Positions 11,601 through 19,282 of a stretch of DNA of 36,986 bases are shown here, piece after piece. Numbering within the stretch: the first letter of the stretch is position 1; each line of letters opens with the position of its first letter. Source of the DNA: Bacteroidota bacterium (lineage in GTDB: Bacteria > Bacteroidota > Rhodothermia > Rhodothermales > UBA10348); assembly GCA_029262855.1 (NCBI GenBank), contig JAJCYP010000060.1, forward strand, positions 1 through 36,986, read 5' to 3'. The position numbers and the translations under genes are program-made. The notes beneath the pieces were generated by a model, which saw nothing but the letters and a program-made list of their open reading frames with translations, ran no database searches and was not told the DNA's origin.

Positions 11601-12200
11601 AGCGCCTGCCCAGTCTCCCTGTTTGACCCGGAGCTCTCCAAGGGCCAGTCGAAGGGAGGCCACCCACTCTCGGCTTTCTACCGCACCCGCGAGGGCTTCG
11701 GTAATGGTCAGTTCGGCCCGCTCGAAATCACCACTGGCAACGTGGGTTCTGGCCAGCCAAAACCATCCTTCCTCCGCCAACCCGGTCCCCAGATCGATGA
11801 CCTCGCGGAATTTCTGCTGGGCTCCGACATAATTGTTCTGGAAGAAGTAGGACTTTCCGATAACCAGCAGTGCGTCGTCTACCCACTTGGACTCGGGATG
11901 GTCGCGAAGGACGTCGGCGCTCTTGAGCACGGCATCCTCGAAGTCCCGCCCCCCTCCCGCCGGTCCAGACCTGATAAAGACCCCTATGTACTCGGTCCGG
12001 TCTACCGAATCATTCCGGCGCTCCTGACTCTTGACACCCGCCCTGTACGAACGGCGCGCGTTGTAGAAGGTGTTGTAGAGCGCGGTGAAATTGTCATACC
12101 GCTTCCCCACAAACGAGGAAGACTTGCAGCCCGCCAGAAAGACGGGCGCAACCAGCAGGAAGAATAGGACGGCGCAGAAACCGAGAGCACGCGATCGCAT
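8691..12200 (-). CDS. PorW/SprE-like TPR lipoprotein with Asp/Ser/Ala repeats and a C-terminal SPOR-like domain
   Basis: A 1169-residue lipoprotein; I take the ATG at 12198-12200 (a TTG two codons upstream is also in frame). The signal peptide ends at a lipobox LAGC, followed by SSSFVGKRYDNFTALYNTFY. This RxYxNxTAxYNxxYN pattern is characteristic of the T9SS/gliding lipoprotein PorW/SprE. Residues ~60-700 are tetratricopeptide-like helices (for example QVYETLGQYEEAVASYRRV). Residues ~770-1060 are low-complexity Ala/Asp/Ser/Leu. The last ~85 residues (WTIVLSEVRDLETAREVRDN onward) look like a SPOR peptidoglycan-binding domain. The neighbour at 7818 is PorV-like and pyk lies 60 nt upstream. The assignment to T9SS is an inference from the N-terminus and context. 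Confidence 0.65.
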   Translation of the reverse strand: MRSRALGFCAVLFFLLVAPVFLAGCKSSSFVGKRYDNFTALYNTFYNARRSYRAGVKSQERRNDSVDRTEYIGVFIRSGPAGGGRDFEDAVLKSADVLRDHPESKWVDDALLVIGKSYFFQNNYVGAQQKFREVIDLGTGLAEEGWFWLARTHVASGDFERAELTITEALAGAVESREWVASLRLALGELRVKQGDWAGAAVDLSEGLDVVRDKEIAARASFLLGQVYETLGQYEEAVASYRRVRGYRPDYELDYAAQYSAIRVEGSRLDPDDALGRLRKMERDDKHFAYRGELALLRGDILRAMGRADDAYNVYDELLYDEVFAQEIGGLRGRIHYSLAQLYRDLDEDFVLAAAHFDTAASALRSGSSLSGAAVDPLRLSPEAIRNSQELKEAFGAFATAYREVHRMDSLLVLGTMDDSTFAVKVLELRRLRAEEMAERQRLQEERQIARAFQQTASSQGANRGLPAGKVIPSGNANGQEAGFLFHDDPVMRQEGQLSFTIRWGERARVPNWRRMEAVLGAGVQAGDLAGEEEEVELLEDQLPEVDLSAVPRDSTSQADMKANRALARYDVGNTLFLGIERPDSAAVWYRMVLEDTPDEPVARRALFALAEIQRALGDSSAANGIYQRILIDYPDTEFASRIRALLGVEEDQDLGPDSLAQAEAYYARFFDVWEQDQHAEALNGMLETAGLFPTTSILPKAIFAAGSVYLDWVDPDSLSADAPLPIGVADSLLVRAGLVAWPDTTTATAVDSTTATADSTWVDGLSPDSLAGVPSSAEVDMDELTPAAADSTLTTDAAPADSMAALPPGIRAMADTTDVPASESDSVVVDSAAVASLAVASLAVDSLAVDSLAVASASIAAVAAELAAADAELAGADSTSQLAPADSTIQVTGPEIAFVEPEALTEPERPWNEVTLRRLMESLTGRFNGTRYATAAGQLLKAIDDMAAEKQAVFDSIRVALEAAERDSLAVLVADSLAMAESLAAMAPDSFATAGADSLAIAGADSTGSGVPVKGVPRLSETVVDNPAQPDSVSVPNRPIGMPGARDVEMVSVADMPIVRSADAMPAENLQMAEEEEERPATRWSGWTIVLSEVRDLETAREVRDNLVIQLGQFGKPEIWVGTWRRSSGIVVAIGRLDSDVAARDLARRLGARLPQDAWILHIIGPQN
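9634..9708 (-). repeat. 15-bp tandem repeat (five units) inside the PorW-like gene
   Basis: Five consecutive units of the form GCCACGGCCAGCGAA, with few substitutions, encode a five-residue repeat (S/A)LAV(D/A) on the minus strand. The unit keeps the reading frame, so copy-number change would lengthen or shorten the linker without breaking the protein. Looser versions of the same motif continue on both sides. Confidence 0.85.
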
Positions 12201-12259
12201 GAGCAATAGTCTGTTCAGATCGTAGCGTTTCTCTCTATGGGTCTTGCTGGTCAGTTGGT

Positions 12260-13675
12260 TTAGACGCGGGTTACGTGGACCATGTTCGTCCGTCCACGCG
12301 CCGGGAGCGGCATTCCGGCGGTCATTACCACCAAATCACCGGAACGAGCCAGGTTGTTCTCACGAAGAACCTGGTGTACCAGCTGAATGCCCCCATCAGT
12401 ATCGGACTGAAAAGGGATCGCAAAACCCTTTGTTCCCCAACTTAATCCCAGTTGGCCGACAACCCGCTCGTCATCGGTAAACGCATACACCGGCACCCTC
12501 GGTCGGTGTCTGGCAATGCTCCGAGCTGTCGTGCCGGATGCGGTCAGGCACACGATGGCAACGGCTCCGACCTGGCGCGCCAGGTCGAATGCAGTTTTCG
12601 ACACCGCCTCTGTCACATCGTGATGCGGTGTGAGGTCAGGTTGTCCTTCTCCATCGTCCCAGAAGTGGGTCTCCGCTTCGCGGATGATCCGAACCATGGT
12701 TTCGACCACGTGCACGGGATCGCGCCCGACCGCTGTCTCTCCCGACAACATCACGGCATCGGTTCCGTCAAGCACAGCGTTGGCGACGTCGGAGACTTCG
12801 GCGCGAGTCGGCCTCGGGTTCGTGATCATGCTCTCCAGCATCTGGGTGGCCGTGATAACGGGCTTGGCCACCTGACGACACTTGCGGATAATCCGCTTCT
12901 GAATCCCTGGCAACTGGGAGAGGCGCATCTCGATACCCAAGTCGCCGCGTGCGACCATCAGGCCGTCTGCCTTGGAGAGAATCTGATCGACCCGGGTCAC
13001 GGCCTCCGGCTTCTCGATCTTGGCGATGATGGAAACGCGCTGCCCGGACTCTCGAACCCTCCAGATGAGATCGGACACGTCCGATTCGTCCCGCACAAAG
13101 GAAAGCGCGATGATGTCTACGCCTTCGGAAAGGCCAAACGTCAGGTCTTCCAGATCCTTCTCTGTCAGCGCGGGAGTGGAGGTCTTGATGTTGGGAAGGT
13201 TGACGCCTTTCCGGGACCGCAACGGGCCTCCGACCACCACCACAGTATGTACATCGCGCCCCTCGATGCTGGTAATTTCGAGCTCCAGGCTGCCGTCGTC
13301 CAGCAGGATGTTCGCGCCCGGCTTCACGTCCTCAGCCAGCGTCGGGTAGCTGATATACACCCGCTCAGCCGTCGACTCGGCCATGGCCTCCGCGGTCAGG
13401 ACAAGCGGCTTGCCAACCTCGAGCGTGACGCAGTCGTCCTTCATCTTGCCCACTCGAATCTTGGGACCCTGAAGGTCCTGAAGAATCGGGATGATGCGCC
13501 CGGCCTCCGCGGCAGCCTGGCGGACGCGTTGCATCACCTCGCGATGATGGGCATGGGTGCCATGGGAGAAGTTCAGCCTCGCGACATCCATCCCGGCCTC
13601 GACAAGACCTCGTATGGTGTCGAGGTCGGATGAGGCGGGTCCCAGGGTGCAGACAATCTTGGTCCGGCGTTCCAT
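12260..13675 (-). CDS. pyk: Pyruvate kinase
   Basis: A 471-residue cytosolic glycolytic enzyme that converts phosphoenolpyruvate and ADP to pyruvate and ATP. It starts MERRTKIVCTLGPAS and has the substrate/metal-site blocks MDVARLNFSHG and SIIAKIEKPEAV, the MVARGDLGIEM motif and the TATQMLESM segment. The C-terminal effector-binding domain follows (SGTTARSIARHRP onwards). Length and domain order are typical of type I pyruvate kinases. The gene lies between add and the PorW-like gene on the same strand. It has its own promoter-like sequence at 13701-13731, about 26 nt before the ATG. Confidence 0.97.
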   Translation of the reverse strand: MERRTKIVCTLGPASSDLDTIRGLVEAGMDVARLNFSHGTHAHHREVMQRVRQAAAEAGRIIPILQDLQGPKIRVGKMKDDCVTLEVGKPLVLTAEAMAESTAERVYISYPTLAEDVKPGANILLDDGSLELEITSIEGRDVHTVVVVGGPLRSRKGVNLPNIKTSTPALTEKDLEDLTFGLSEGVDIIALSFVRDESDVSDLIWRVRESGQRVSIIAKIEKPEAVTRVDQILSKADGLMVARGDLGIEMRLSQLPGIQKRIIRKCRQVAKPVITATQMLESMITNPRPTRAEVSDVANAVLDGTDAVMLSGETAVGRDPVHVVETMVRIIREAETHFWDDGEGQPDLTPHHDVTEAVSKTAFDLARQVGAVAIVCLTASGTTARSIARHRPRVPVYAFTDDERVVGQLGLSWGTKGFAIPFQSDTDGGIQLVHQVLRENNLARSGDLVVMTAGMPLPARGRTNMVHVTRV

Positions 13676-13700
13676 GCGATGCGGTTGTGGCTTGGGGATT

Positions 13701-13731
13701 GCAAGCTACGGGGAAGTCCCAGCGAGACAAA
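13701..13731 (-). promoter_or_regulatory. Bacteroidota-type promoter for pyk
   Basis: On the minus strand TTTG (13728-13731) is followed after 19 nt by TAGCTTGC (13701-13708). This fits the Bacteroidota primary-sigma consensus TTTG-N19-21-TAnnTTTG in the -33 box, the spacer and six of eight -7 positions. Transcription would start about 20 nt before the pyk ATG. Confidence 0.55.
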
Positions 13732-13814
13732 GACTGAATCGCCCCGGACGGCAGGCTTAACGCAGTCAGCACACTTGGGCGCATGGGGGCCGACGGCCGG
13801 GACGGGCGCTGAGG

Positions 13815-14849
13815 CTAGACCTTGCGAAGTGTGGTCTCTCGTCCAAGAGATGCCTCGACAATGCTGTCGAAATCGCTCAGCCACTGACTCCGGTCCGCCT
13901 CACTGATCAGGGCGACCTCAAATCCCGCACGGGCAACCCGGGCGAGTCTGGCGTGGTCGAATCCGCACTCCACCGACAGCATCGCGTATTCATCCATGAG
14001 GGTGTTGCCAAACGAGATGGGATCATCCGTGCTCAGCGTGCATCGTACGCCGGAATCCATCAGTGCCTTCAGCGGATGGGATGACCAGTCGTCCACGACA
14101 CCGAGTTTGACGTTTGAGATGGGACAGACGTCCAGGGTCACGCCCTCCGAAGCCAGGAGAGCCAGGACTTCGGGGTCCTCCACGGCCCGGACTCCGTGCT
14201 CGATGCGACGGACTCCCAACTCCTGGACCATCCGTCTGACGAAGTCGGGGCCACAAAATTCGCCGGCATGTGCCTTGGTCACCTTCCCCGCATCGCGCGC
14301 CCGGGCCCACAATTCCGCTGCCCAGGGTCCCAGCGGCGCAGTCTCTGTCCCGTGAAGGTCCAGTCCATCCAACTCATCCCAGGTTAGGGAATCGTCTATC
14401 CATGACATGTTGCCCTCGCGATAGCCATCATGGTGGATTCCCATGAACACGCGTACGTGCAGCCCGCGCGGAGCAGCTTCGCGAATCGCTCGTGCGACGG
14501 CGCGCGCATCCAGTCCGTGGGCGTCCATCATCCCGGAGGCAAAACTCACCTCGACGTAGTGCACATTCTGACGGTAGACCAGGCCCTCGAAAATATGCCG
14601 AGCGGCCTCGCGGTATCGTTTCGGACTGGTGTACCACTGGCCGGCCATGGCCAGCAATTCCTGTTCGAATTGGGCGAAGGAATCGAATCTGTGGTCGACA
14701 GCCCACGAAGCCGGAGGCTCCGCGTAGGAATCCGGAGCGACTTTCTGCAGCAACTCAAACGGCAACGCTCCCTCAATGTGTAGGTGCGTTTCCGTCTTCG
14801 GGAGATTCCGGATGAACCGCTCGGTATCAGGTTCGGGCGTGAAGTGCAT
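13815..14849 (-). CDS. Adenosine deaminase family protein (adenosine, adenine or aminodeoxyfutalosine deaminase)
   Basis: A 344-residue metal-dependent deaminase. It begins with PKTETHLHIEGAL, whose His22 and His24 are the N-terminal zinc ligands. HAGEFCG supplies the third His and the catalytic Glu, and STDDPISFG supplies the Asp pair. The length suits the family if the ATG at 14847-14849 is used; a longer reading adds 22 residues that resemble nothing. The HIEG form of the first motif is commoner in adenine/aminodeoxyfutalosine deaminases, while the DDPISFGNTLMDEY block is closer to adenosine deaminases, so I leave the substrate open. The promoter at 14854-14886 places the RNA start almost on the ATG. 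Confidence 0.85.
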   Translation of the reverse strand: MHFTPEPDTERFIRNLPKTETHLHIEGALPFELLQKVAPDSYAEPPASWAVDHRFDSFAQFEQELLAMAGQWYTSPKRYREAARHIFEGLVYRQNVHYVEVSFASGMMDAHGLDARAVARAIREAAPRGLHVRVFMGIHHDGYREGNMSWIDDSLTWDELDGLDLHGTETAPLGPWAAELWARARDAGKVTKAHAGEFCGPDFVRRMVQELGVRRIEHGVRAVEDPEVLALLASEGVTLDVCPISNVKLGVVDDWSSHPLKALMDSGVRCTLSTDDPISFGNTLMDEYAMLSVECGFDHARLARVARAGFEVALISEADRSQWLSDFDSIVEASLGRETTLRKV

Positions 14850-14853
14850 GTCG

Positions 14854-14886
14854 CAAAGGTAGGCAGGATGACCTCCGATGGACAAT
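14854..14886 (-). promoter_or_regulatory. Bacteroidota-type promoter giving a leaderless or near-leaderless deaminase mRNA
   Basis: The minus strand reads ATTG (14883-14886), 21 nt, then TACCTTTG (14854-14861), a perfect match to the TAnnTTTG -7 box. Only CGAC separates it from the ATG at 14849. With the usual start site 4-7 nt after the -7 box, transcription begins at or within a few bases of the start codon. This also supports the chosen start. Confidence 0.6.
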
Positions 14887-14960
14887 CGGCGGCGGTGCCT
14901 CGCACCGCCTTTCATGCGCGAGTGCTACCTTGTCCTCTTTAGCTCCAAGCCGCACCACAG

Positions 14961-17306
14961 ATGAGACGGATCCCTGTCCTTCTTCTGACCCTCCTGGTCG
15001 CCTCCCCCGCCATCGCCCGCCAGGCCGTCACCGAAGCCGATTATGCGCGCGCCGAGCGGATGCTTCGGCAACACACCTCGCCGAAGGTGTACGGCAATTC
15101 CATCAGCGCCAATTGGATGGAAGAGGGCACGTTCTGGTACCGGGTCACGACGGCCGCCGGCCAGCGATTCGTACTCGTGGACCCCGGCGCCCGGCGGAAC
15201 AAGAAACGCGCTGCATTTGATCACGCCCGCGTGGCGGCGGCGCTCTCGGCAGTGACAGGTGGCGAGGTGGAAGCCGCGAATCTGCCCTTCAACTCGTTCG
15301 AGTACGGCCCCGACAGACGGAGCATCAGCTTTTCGGTCCAGGGCAAGTCTTACTCCTGCAACCTCCGCAGCTACCGGTGCGAAACTACCGCGGATGCCGA
15401 AGCGGAAGAGGCTCCGGAGACGAGCCGCTTCGGACGATTCCGCCCGACTGAGATCCCATCGCCCGATGGCACCATGGAAGCGTTTGTCCGGGATCACGAT
15501 CTATGGGTCCGGGACCTCGAAACAGGGACCGAGCGCCAGATGACCTTTGACGGCGAGGAGGACTACGGCTACGCCACCAACAATGCGGGCTGGACGCGCA
15601 GTCCGAGCCCGGTTCTGCTGTGGTCTCCGGACTCCAAAAAGATTGCCACCTTCAAACATGACGGGCGTCACGTGTCGATGATGTACCTGACCTCCACCAA
15701 GCAGGGCGCTCCCGATCTCGAAGCCTGGCGCTACCCCTTCCCCGGAGACAGTCTCATTTTCCGCATTGAGCGCGTAGTGATCCACGTGGATGACGCACGA
15801 TTGGTTCGGCTGCAGATGCCTGCCGACCAGCACCGCTCGACCATCACAGATCACATTGTGGACGGCGGACAATGGGCCGACATCGAGTGGAGCAACCGCT
15901 CCGACCGGCTTTTCTTTGTATCCAGTAGCCGTGACCACAAGGTGGCTACGCTTCGGGAGGCGAACCCGGAGACCGGCGCCGTGCGTGACATCTTCGAAGA
16001 GGTCGAGGACACCTTCTATGAGAGCGGCTACAACCAGATCAACTGGACCGTCTTCGCCGAATCCGAGGAGTTTGTCTGGTATTCGCAGGAGGATGACTGG
16101 GGCCACCTGTACCTGCGGGACCTCCAGACTGGCGCGCTGAAGAATCGCATAACAGAGGGAGACTGGAGAGTGCTTGCCGTCCGCCACTGGGACCCCTTGG
16201 CCCGCACCGCTTTTTTCACAGGTGGAAGCCGCGAGCCCGGAGATCCCTATTTTCAGTATCTCTACCGCGTTGATTTTGATGGATCAGACCTGCGCCTCCT
16301 GACGCCGGACAGCCTGAACCACTCGGTCAGTTTCTCGCCCGACCACCGATACTTCATCGACACCGCCTCGTCTCCCACCACGCCGCAGACCATCACCCTC
16401 CGGAGCAGTGAAAACGGCGAGGCCATTGTGGAGTTGGAGCAGGCTGATATCTCCGAACTTCTGGCCAGCGGATGGAAGCCCCCTAATCCCTTCGTTGTCA
16501 AGGCCCGTGATGGCGAGACGGATCTGTATGGCCTGATGTACACGCCGACCAATCTCGATCCGAATCGCAATTATCCAGTCCTCAATTACCTCTACCCAGG
16601 CCCGCAGTCAGGGTCCGTCGGGAGCCGGAATTTCAATCCATCGCGTAGTGACAAGCAGGCCGTTTCCGAGTTGGGCTTTGTCGTGGTCGAGCTGGATGCG
16701 ATGGGCTCTCCGATGCGCTCCAAGTCGTTCCACGAGGCCTACTACGGCAACATGGGTGACAACGGTCTGCCGGACCAGATTACCGGGATCCAGCAGCTCG
16801 GAGCGCTCCACCGGTACATGGATCTGGCCCGGGTTGGCATCTGGGGCCACTCCGGCGGCGGATTCGCCTCAACGGCCGGCATCCTTCGCTATCCCGACTT
16901 CTACAAGGTGGCCGTTTCCGGCGCCGGAAACCACGACAATGCCACCTATGAGGATGACTGGGGCGAGAAGTGGCAGGGACTGCTCGAGCGGAACCCCGAT
17001 GGCACGACCACCTACGACAACCAGGCCAATCACCTGCTGGCGGACAACCTCAAGGGGAAGCTGCTCATCGCGCACGGATCCATGGACAGCAACGTCCCGC
17101 CGAACAACACGATGCTTCTTGCCGAGGCGCTGATGAATGCCGGAAAGGATTTCGACATGCTCATCTTTCCCAACAGCCGGCACGGATTCCGTCAGGGCGA
17201 ATACTGGATGCGTCGCCGGTGGGACTACTTCGTGAAACACCTGATTGGTGCCGAGCCACCCAAGGAGTTCAAATTTGGGCAGCAGCGCGACCAACCCAGC
17301 ATGTAG
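14961..17306 (+). CDS. Dipeptidyl-peptidase IV-type S9 serine peptidase, secreted
   Basis: A 781-residue protein with a Sec signal peptide (MRRIPVLLLTLLVASPAIA). Residues ~80-500 form the DPP-IV-type beta-propeller (blocks such as SPDGTMEAFVRDHDLWVRDL and LLWSPDSKKIATFKHD). Residues ~510-781 are the alpha/beta-hydrolase peptidase domain, with Ser631 in GHSGGG, Asp709 in AHGSMDSNVPP and His741 in NSRHGF. Family members release dipeptides, often Xaa-Pro, from peptides in the periplasm or outside the cell. The nucleophile elbow GHSGG differs from the classical GWSYGG. It is divergent from the deaminase gene, with 111 nt between the two starts, and rsgA follows after 1 nt. Confidence 0.9.
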   Translation: MRRIPVLLLTLLVASPAIARQAVTEADYARAERMLRQHTSPKVYGNSISANWMEEGTFWYRVTTAAGQRFVLVDPGARRNKKRAAFDHARVAAALSAVTGGEVEAANLPFNSFEYGPDRRSISFSVQGKSYSCNLRSYRCETTADAEAEEAPETSRFGRFRPTEIPSPDGTMEAFVRDHDLWVRDLETGTERQMTFDGEEDYGYATNNAGWTRSPSPVLLWSPDSKKIATFKHDGRHVSMMYLTSTKQGAPDLEAWRYPFPGDSLIFRIERVVIHVDDARLVRLQMPADQHRSTITDHIVDGGQWADIEWSNRSDRLFFVSSSRDHKVATLREANPETGAVRDIFEEVEDTFYESGYNQINWTVFAESEEFVWYSQEDDWGHLYLRDLQTGALKNRITEGDWRVLAVRHWDPLARTAFFTGGSREPGDPYFQYLYRVDFDGSDLRLLTPDSLNHSVSFSPDHRYFIDTASSPTTPQTITLRSSENGEAIVELEQADISELLASGWKPPNPFVVKARDGETDLYGLMYTPTNLDPNRNYPVLNYLYPGPQSGSVGSRNFNPSRSDKQAVSELGFVVVELDAMGSPMRSKSFHEAYYGNMGDNGLPDQITGIQQLGALHRYMDLARVGIWGHSGGGFASTAGILRYPDFYKVAVSGAGNHDNATYEDDWGEKWQGLLERNPDGTTTYDNQANHLLADNLKGKLLIAHGSMDSNVPPNNTMLLAEALMNAGKDFDMLIFPNSRHGFRQGEYWMRRRWDYFVKHLIGAEPPKEFKFGQQRDQPSM

Positions 17307-17307
17307 G

Positions 17308-18369
17308 GTGTTCGCCTCGACGGACAGAGATCATCTTTCTGATTTTGGCCTTTCGGCCGACGTCCGAGCGATGGTCCCAGACGGCCTGGAGCCGGCCCGA
17401 GTCACCGCAGTCAACCGGACGAATTGCGAAATCGAGACTGAGTCGGGCCCGGCCATCGCCGAACTGACGGGCCGGCTGCGATTCGAGGCCGAGTCCAGCA
17501 TGGAGTTTCCGTCGGTAGGCGATTGGGTCTCCGTGAATCAAATGGACAATTTCGCCCTGATCACCGAGGTCCTCGAGCGGTCGAGCGTGCTCCGGCGTCG
17601 TCGCCCGGGAACAGACAGCGACTTCCAACTTCTTGCGGCCAATGTGGACGTGGCTCTGATACTGCAGGGATGCGACCTACCGGTGAACGTGCGCCGCCTG
17701 GAGCGATTCGCCGCCATGGCGACGGACGGCAACGTTCGGCCACAGGTTGTCTTTTCGAAGGCAGACCTTCTGGATGTACCTGCGCGTGACGCTGCTGTAA
17801 TTGCCACCGCCCACCTCGGGACTCCTCTCTTTGTCAGTTCCCTGCAGGAGAATGGCACGGCACACTTGATGGAGGGGCTTGAGTCCAGCAAGACCTACGT
17901 CCTGCTGGGCCCTTCCGGGGCCGGCAAGACGACCCTGCTGAACCGTCTCCTCGGAGCCGAGGAATACGCCACCGGGGCGGTCCGGAGCGGCGATTCCAAG
18001 GGGCGCCATACCACGACGCGGCGACACCTCGTGGTTCTACCGGGCGGTGCGCTGCTGATAGACACACCCGGCGTTCGCGAGCTCGGGATGACCGATATGT
18101 CCGGAGGAATTGAGAACGTCTTCGAGTCGATCTCCGCCCTCGCCGAACAGTGCCGATTTCGTGACTGCTCGCACGAGGGCGAGGCCGGCTGTGCCGTGCA
18201 GGAAGCCGTTGATGAAGGTCGAATCGAGGCGAAGCTTCTCGACGCCTTCCACAAGCTTGAACGCGAAGCCGCCCACTTTGAGCGCTCGGTGGCCGAGCGG
18301 CGTCAGAAGGACAAAGCCACCGGCAAGCTCTACAAATCGATCATCCAGGGCAAGAAGGACCGCCGCTAG
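17308..18369 (+). CDS. rsgA: Small ribosomal subunit biogenesis GTPase RsgA
   Basis: A 353-residue circularly permuted GTPase that checks late 30S maturation. An N-terminal OB-fold (~20-80) precedes the G4 region VVFSKADLLD. G1 is GPSGAGKTT at 201-209 and G3 is DTPGVRELGM. The C-terminal zinc knuckle has Cys282, Cys287, His289 and Cys295. I chose the GTG at 17308 because the first residues (DHLSDFGLSADV) align with the normal RsgA N-terminus; an ATG at 17245 would overlap the peptidase gene and one at 17371 would lose this part. It starts 1 nt after the peptidase stop, so the two are probably translationally coupled. Confidence 0.93.
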   Translation: MFASTDRDHLSDFGLSADVRAMVPDGLEPARVTAVNRTNCEIETESGPAIAELTGRLRFEAESSMEFPSVGDWVSVNQMDNFALITEVLERSSVLRRRRPGTDSDFQLLAANVDVALILQGCDLPVNVRRLERFAAMATDGNVRPQVVFSKADLLDVPARDAAVIATAHLGTPLFVSSLQENGTAHLMEGLESSKTYVLLGPSGAGKTTLLNRLLGAEEYATGAVRSGDSKGRHTTTRRHLVVLPGGALLIDTPGVRELGMTDMSGGIENVFESISALAEQCRFRDCSHEGEAGCAVQEAVDEGRIEAKLLDAFHKLEREAAHFERSVAERRQKDKATGKLYKSIIQGKKDRR

Positions 18370-18391
18370 ATTGGGGACACCGCCGGCCAAC

Positions 18392-18445
18392 GGATGCCGC
18401 ATCCAGCAGGACCCACGACCGTGCCCGTCCGCGTGCGCGGCATCC
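18392..18445. repeat. 9-bp inverted repeat before the TauE/SafE gene
   Basis: GGATGCCGC (18392-18400) is perfectly complementary to GCGGCATCC (18437-18445), with 36 nt between. It ends 10 nt before the permease start codon. It could be an RNA hairpin or an operator; there is no T run after it, so it is not a normal terminator. Confidence 0.35.
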
Positions 18446-18455
18446 CATTGATTCC

Positions 18456-19244
18456 ATGGAGTACCTGATCGTCGCGGTCGCGGCCGCCTTCGCCTCTGGC
18501 TTGACCTTGTATTCCGGTTTCGGATTGGGGACCATCCTCCTCCCCGTGTTCGCGCTCTTCGTCCCCATCGAGTTGGCCGTCGGCGCGACGGCAGTTGTCC
18601 ATGCCCTGAACAACGTGCTCAAGGTTAGCCTGCTGGGGAGGCTGGCCGACTGGAGTGTGGTGTGGCGATTCGGGGTCCCGGCCGTTCTGGCAGCGTTTCT
18701 GGGTGCCTGGCTCCTGTCTGTGGTGACTGCCCTGCCGGGGGGCTGGGAGTGGACGATTGGCCCGCTCTCGGGCGAGATCACTCCGATCGGTCTCGTGATC
18801 GGCCTGCTCATGCTCGGATTTGCTGTTCTCGAACTGAGCCCCCGTTTCGGGCAATTGCACGTTCCCGCCCGCTACCTGCCCATCGGCGGCGTTCTATCCG
18901 GCTTCTTCGGGGGTCTCTCGGGTCACCAGGGAGCGTTGCGGTCCGCATTCCTTGCGGCGACCAAGATCACAGCGAAGGCATTCGTCGGCACCAATGCGGT
19001 CATCGGCCTGGCCGTCGACGCGGTACGGATCGTGGTGTACGGAGCGTTGGTATTCCGGGGGCGGCTCGGGGAACTTGCTGCCGCGTCCGAGGGCGGGCTC
19101 GTTGTCGTAGGGACCCTGGCCGCCTTCGCAGGCGTGGTCATCGGCAAGCGATTCCTCACCAGAGTGACCATGGATGGAGTCCGGCGGCTTACCGGTGTGA
19201 TGCTACTGGTGATTGCCGTGCTCCTGATTGCTGGGTTGGTATAA
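18456..19244 (+). CDS. TauE/SafE family membrane permease
   Basis: A 262-residue polytopic inner-membrane protein with about eight hydrophobic segments. The N-terminus (AAFASGLTLYSGFGLGTILLPVF) and the second-half motif GVLSGFFGGLSGHQGALRSAFL are the paired Gly-rich helices of the TauE/SafE (sulfite/organosulfonate exporter) family. The family moves sulfite, sulfoacetate or other small anions; the substrate here cannot be told. It lies 86 nt after rsgA and 38 nt before the serine hydrolase, so read-through is likely but a functional link is not evident. Confidence 0.85.
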   Translation: MEYLIVAVAAAFASGLTLYSGFGLGTILLPVFALFVPIELAVGATAVVHALNNVLKVSLLGRLADWSVVWRFGVPAVLAAFLGAWLLSVVTALPGGWEWTIGPLSGEITPIGLVIGLLMLGFAVLELSPRFGQLHVPARYLPIGGVLSGFFGGLSGHQGALRSAFLAATKITAKAFVGTNAVIGLAVDAVRIVVYGALVFRGRLGELAAASEGGLVVVGTLAAFAGVVIGKRFLTRVTMDGVRRLTGVMLLVIAVLLIAGLV

Positions 19245-19282
19245 CTACCTACTTTGGGCGACCTATACATCACCCGGCGACC

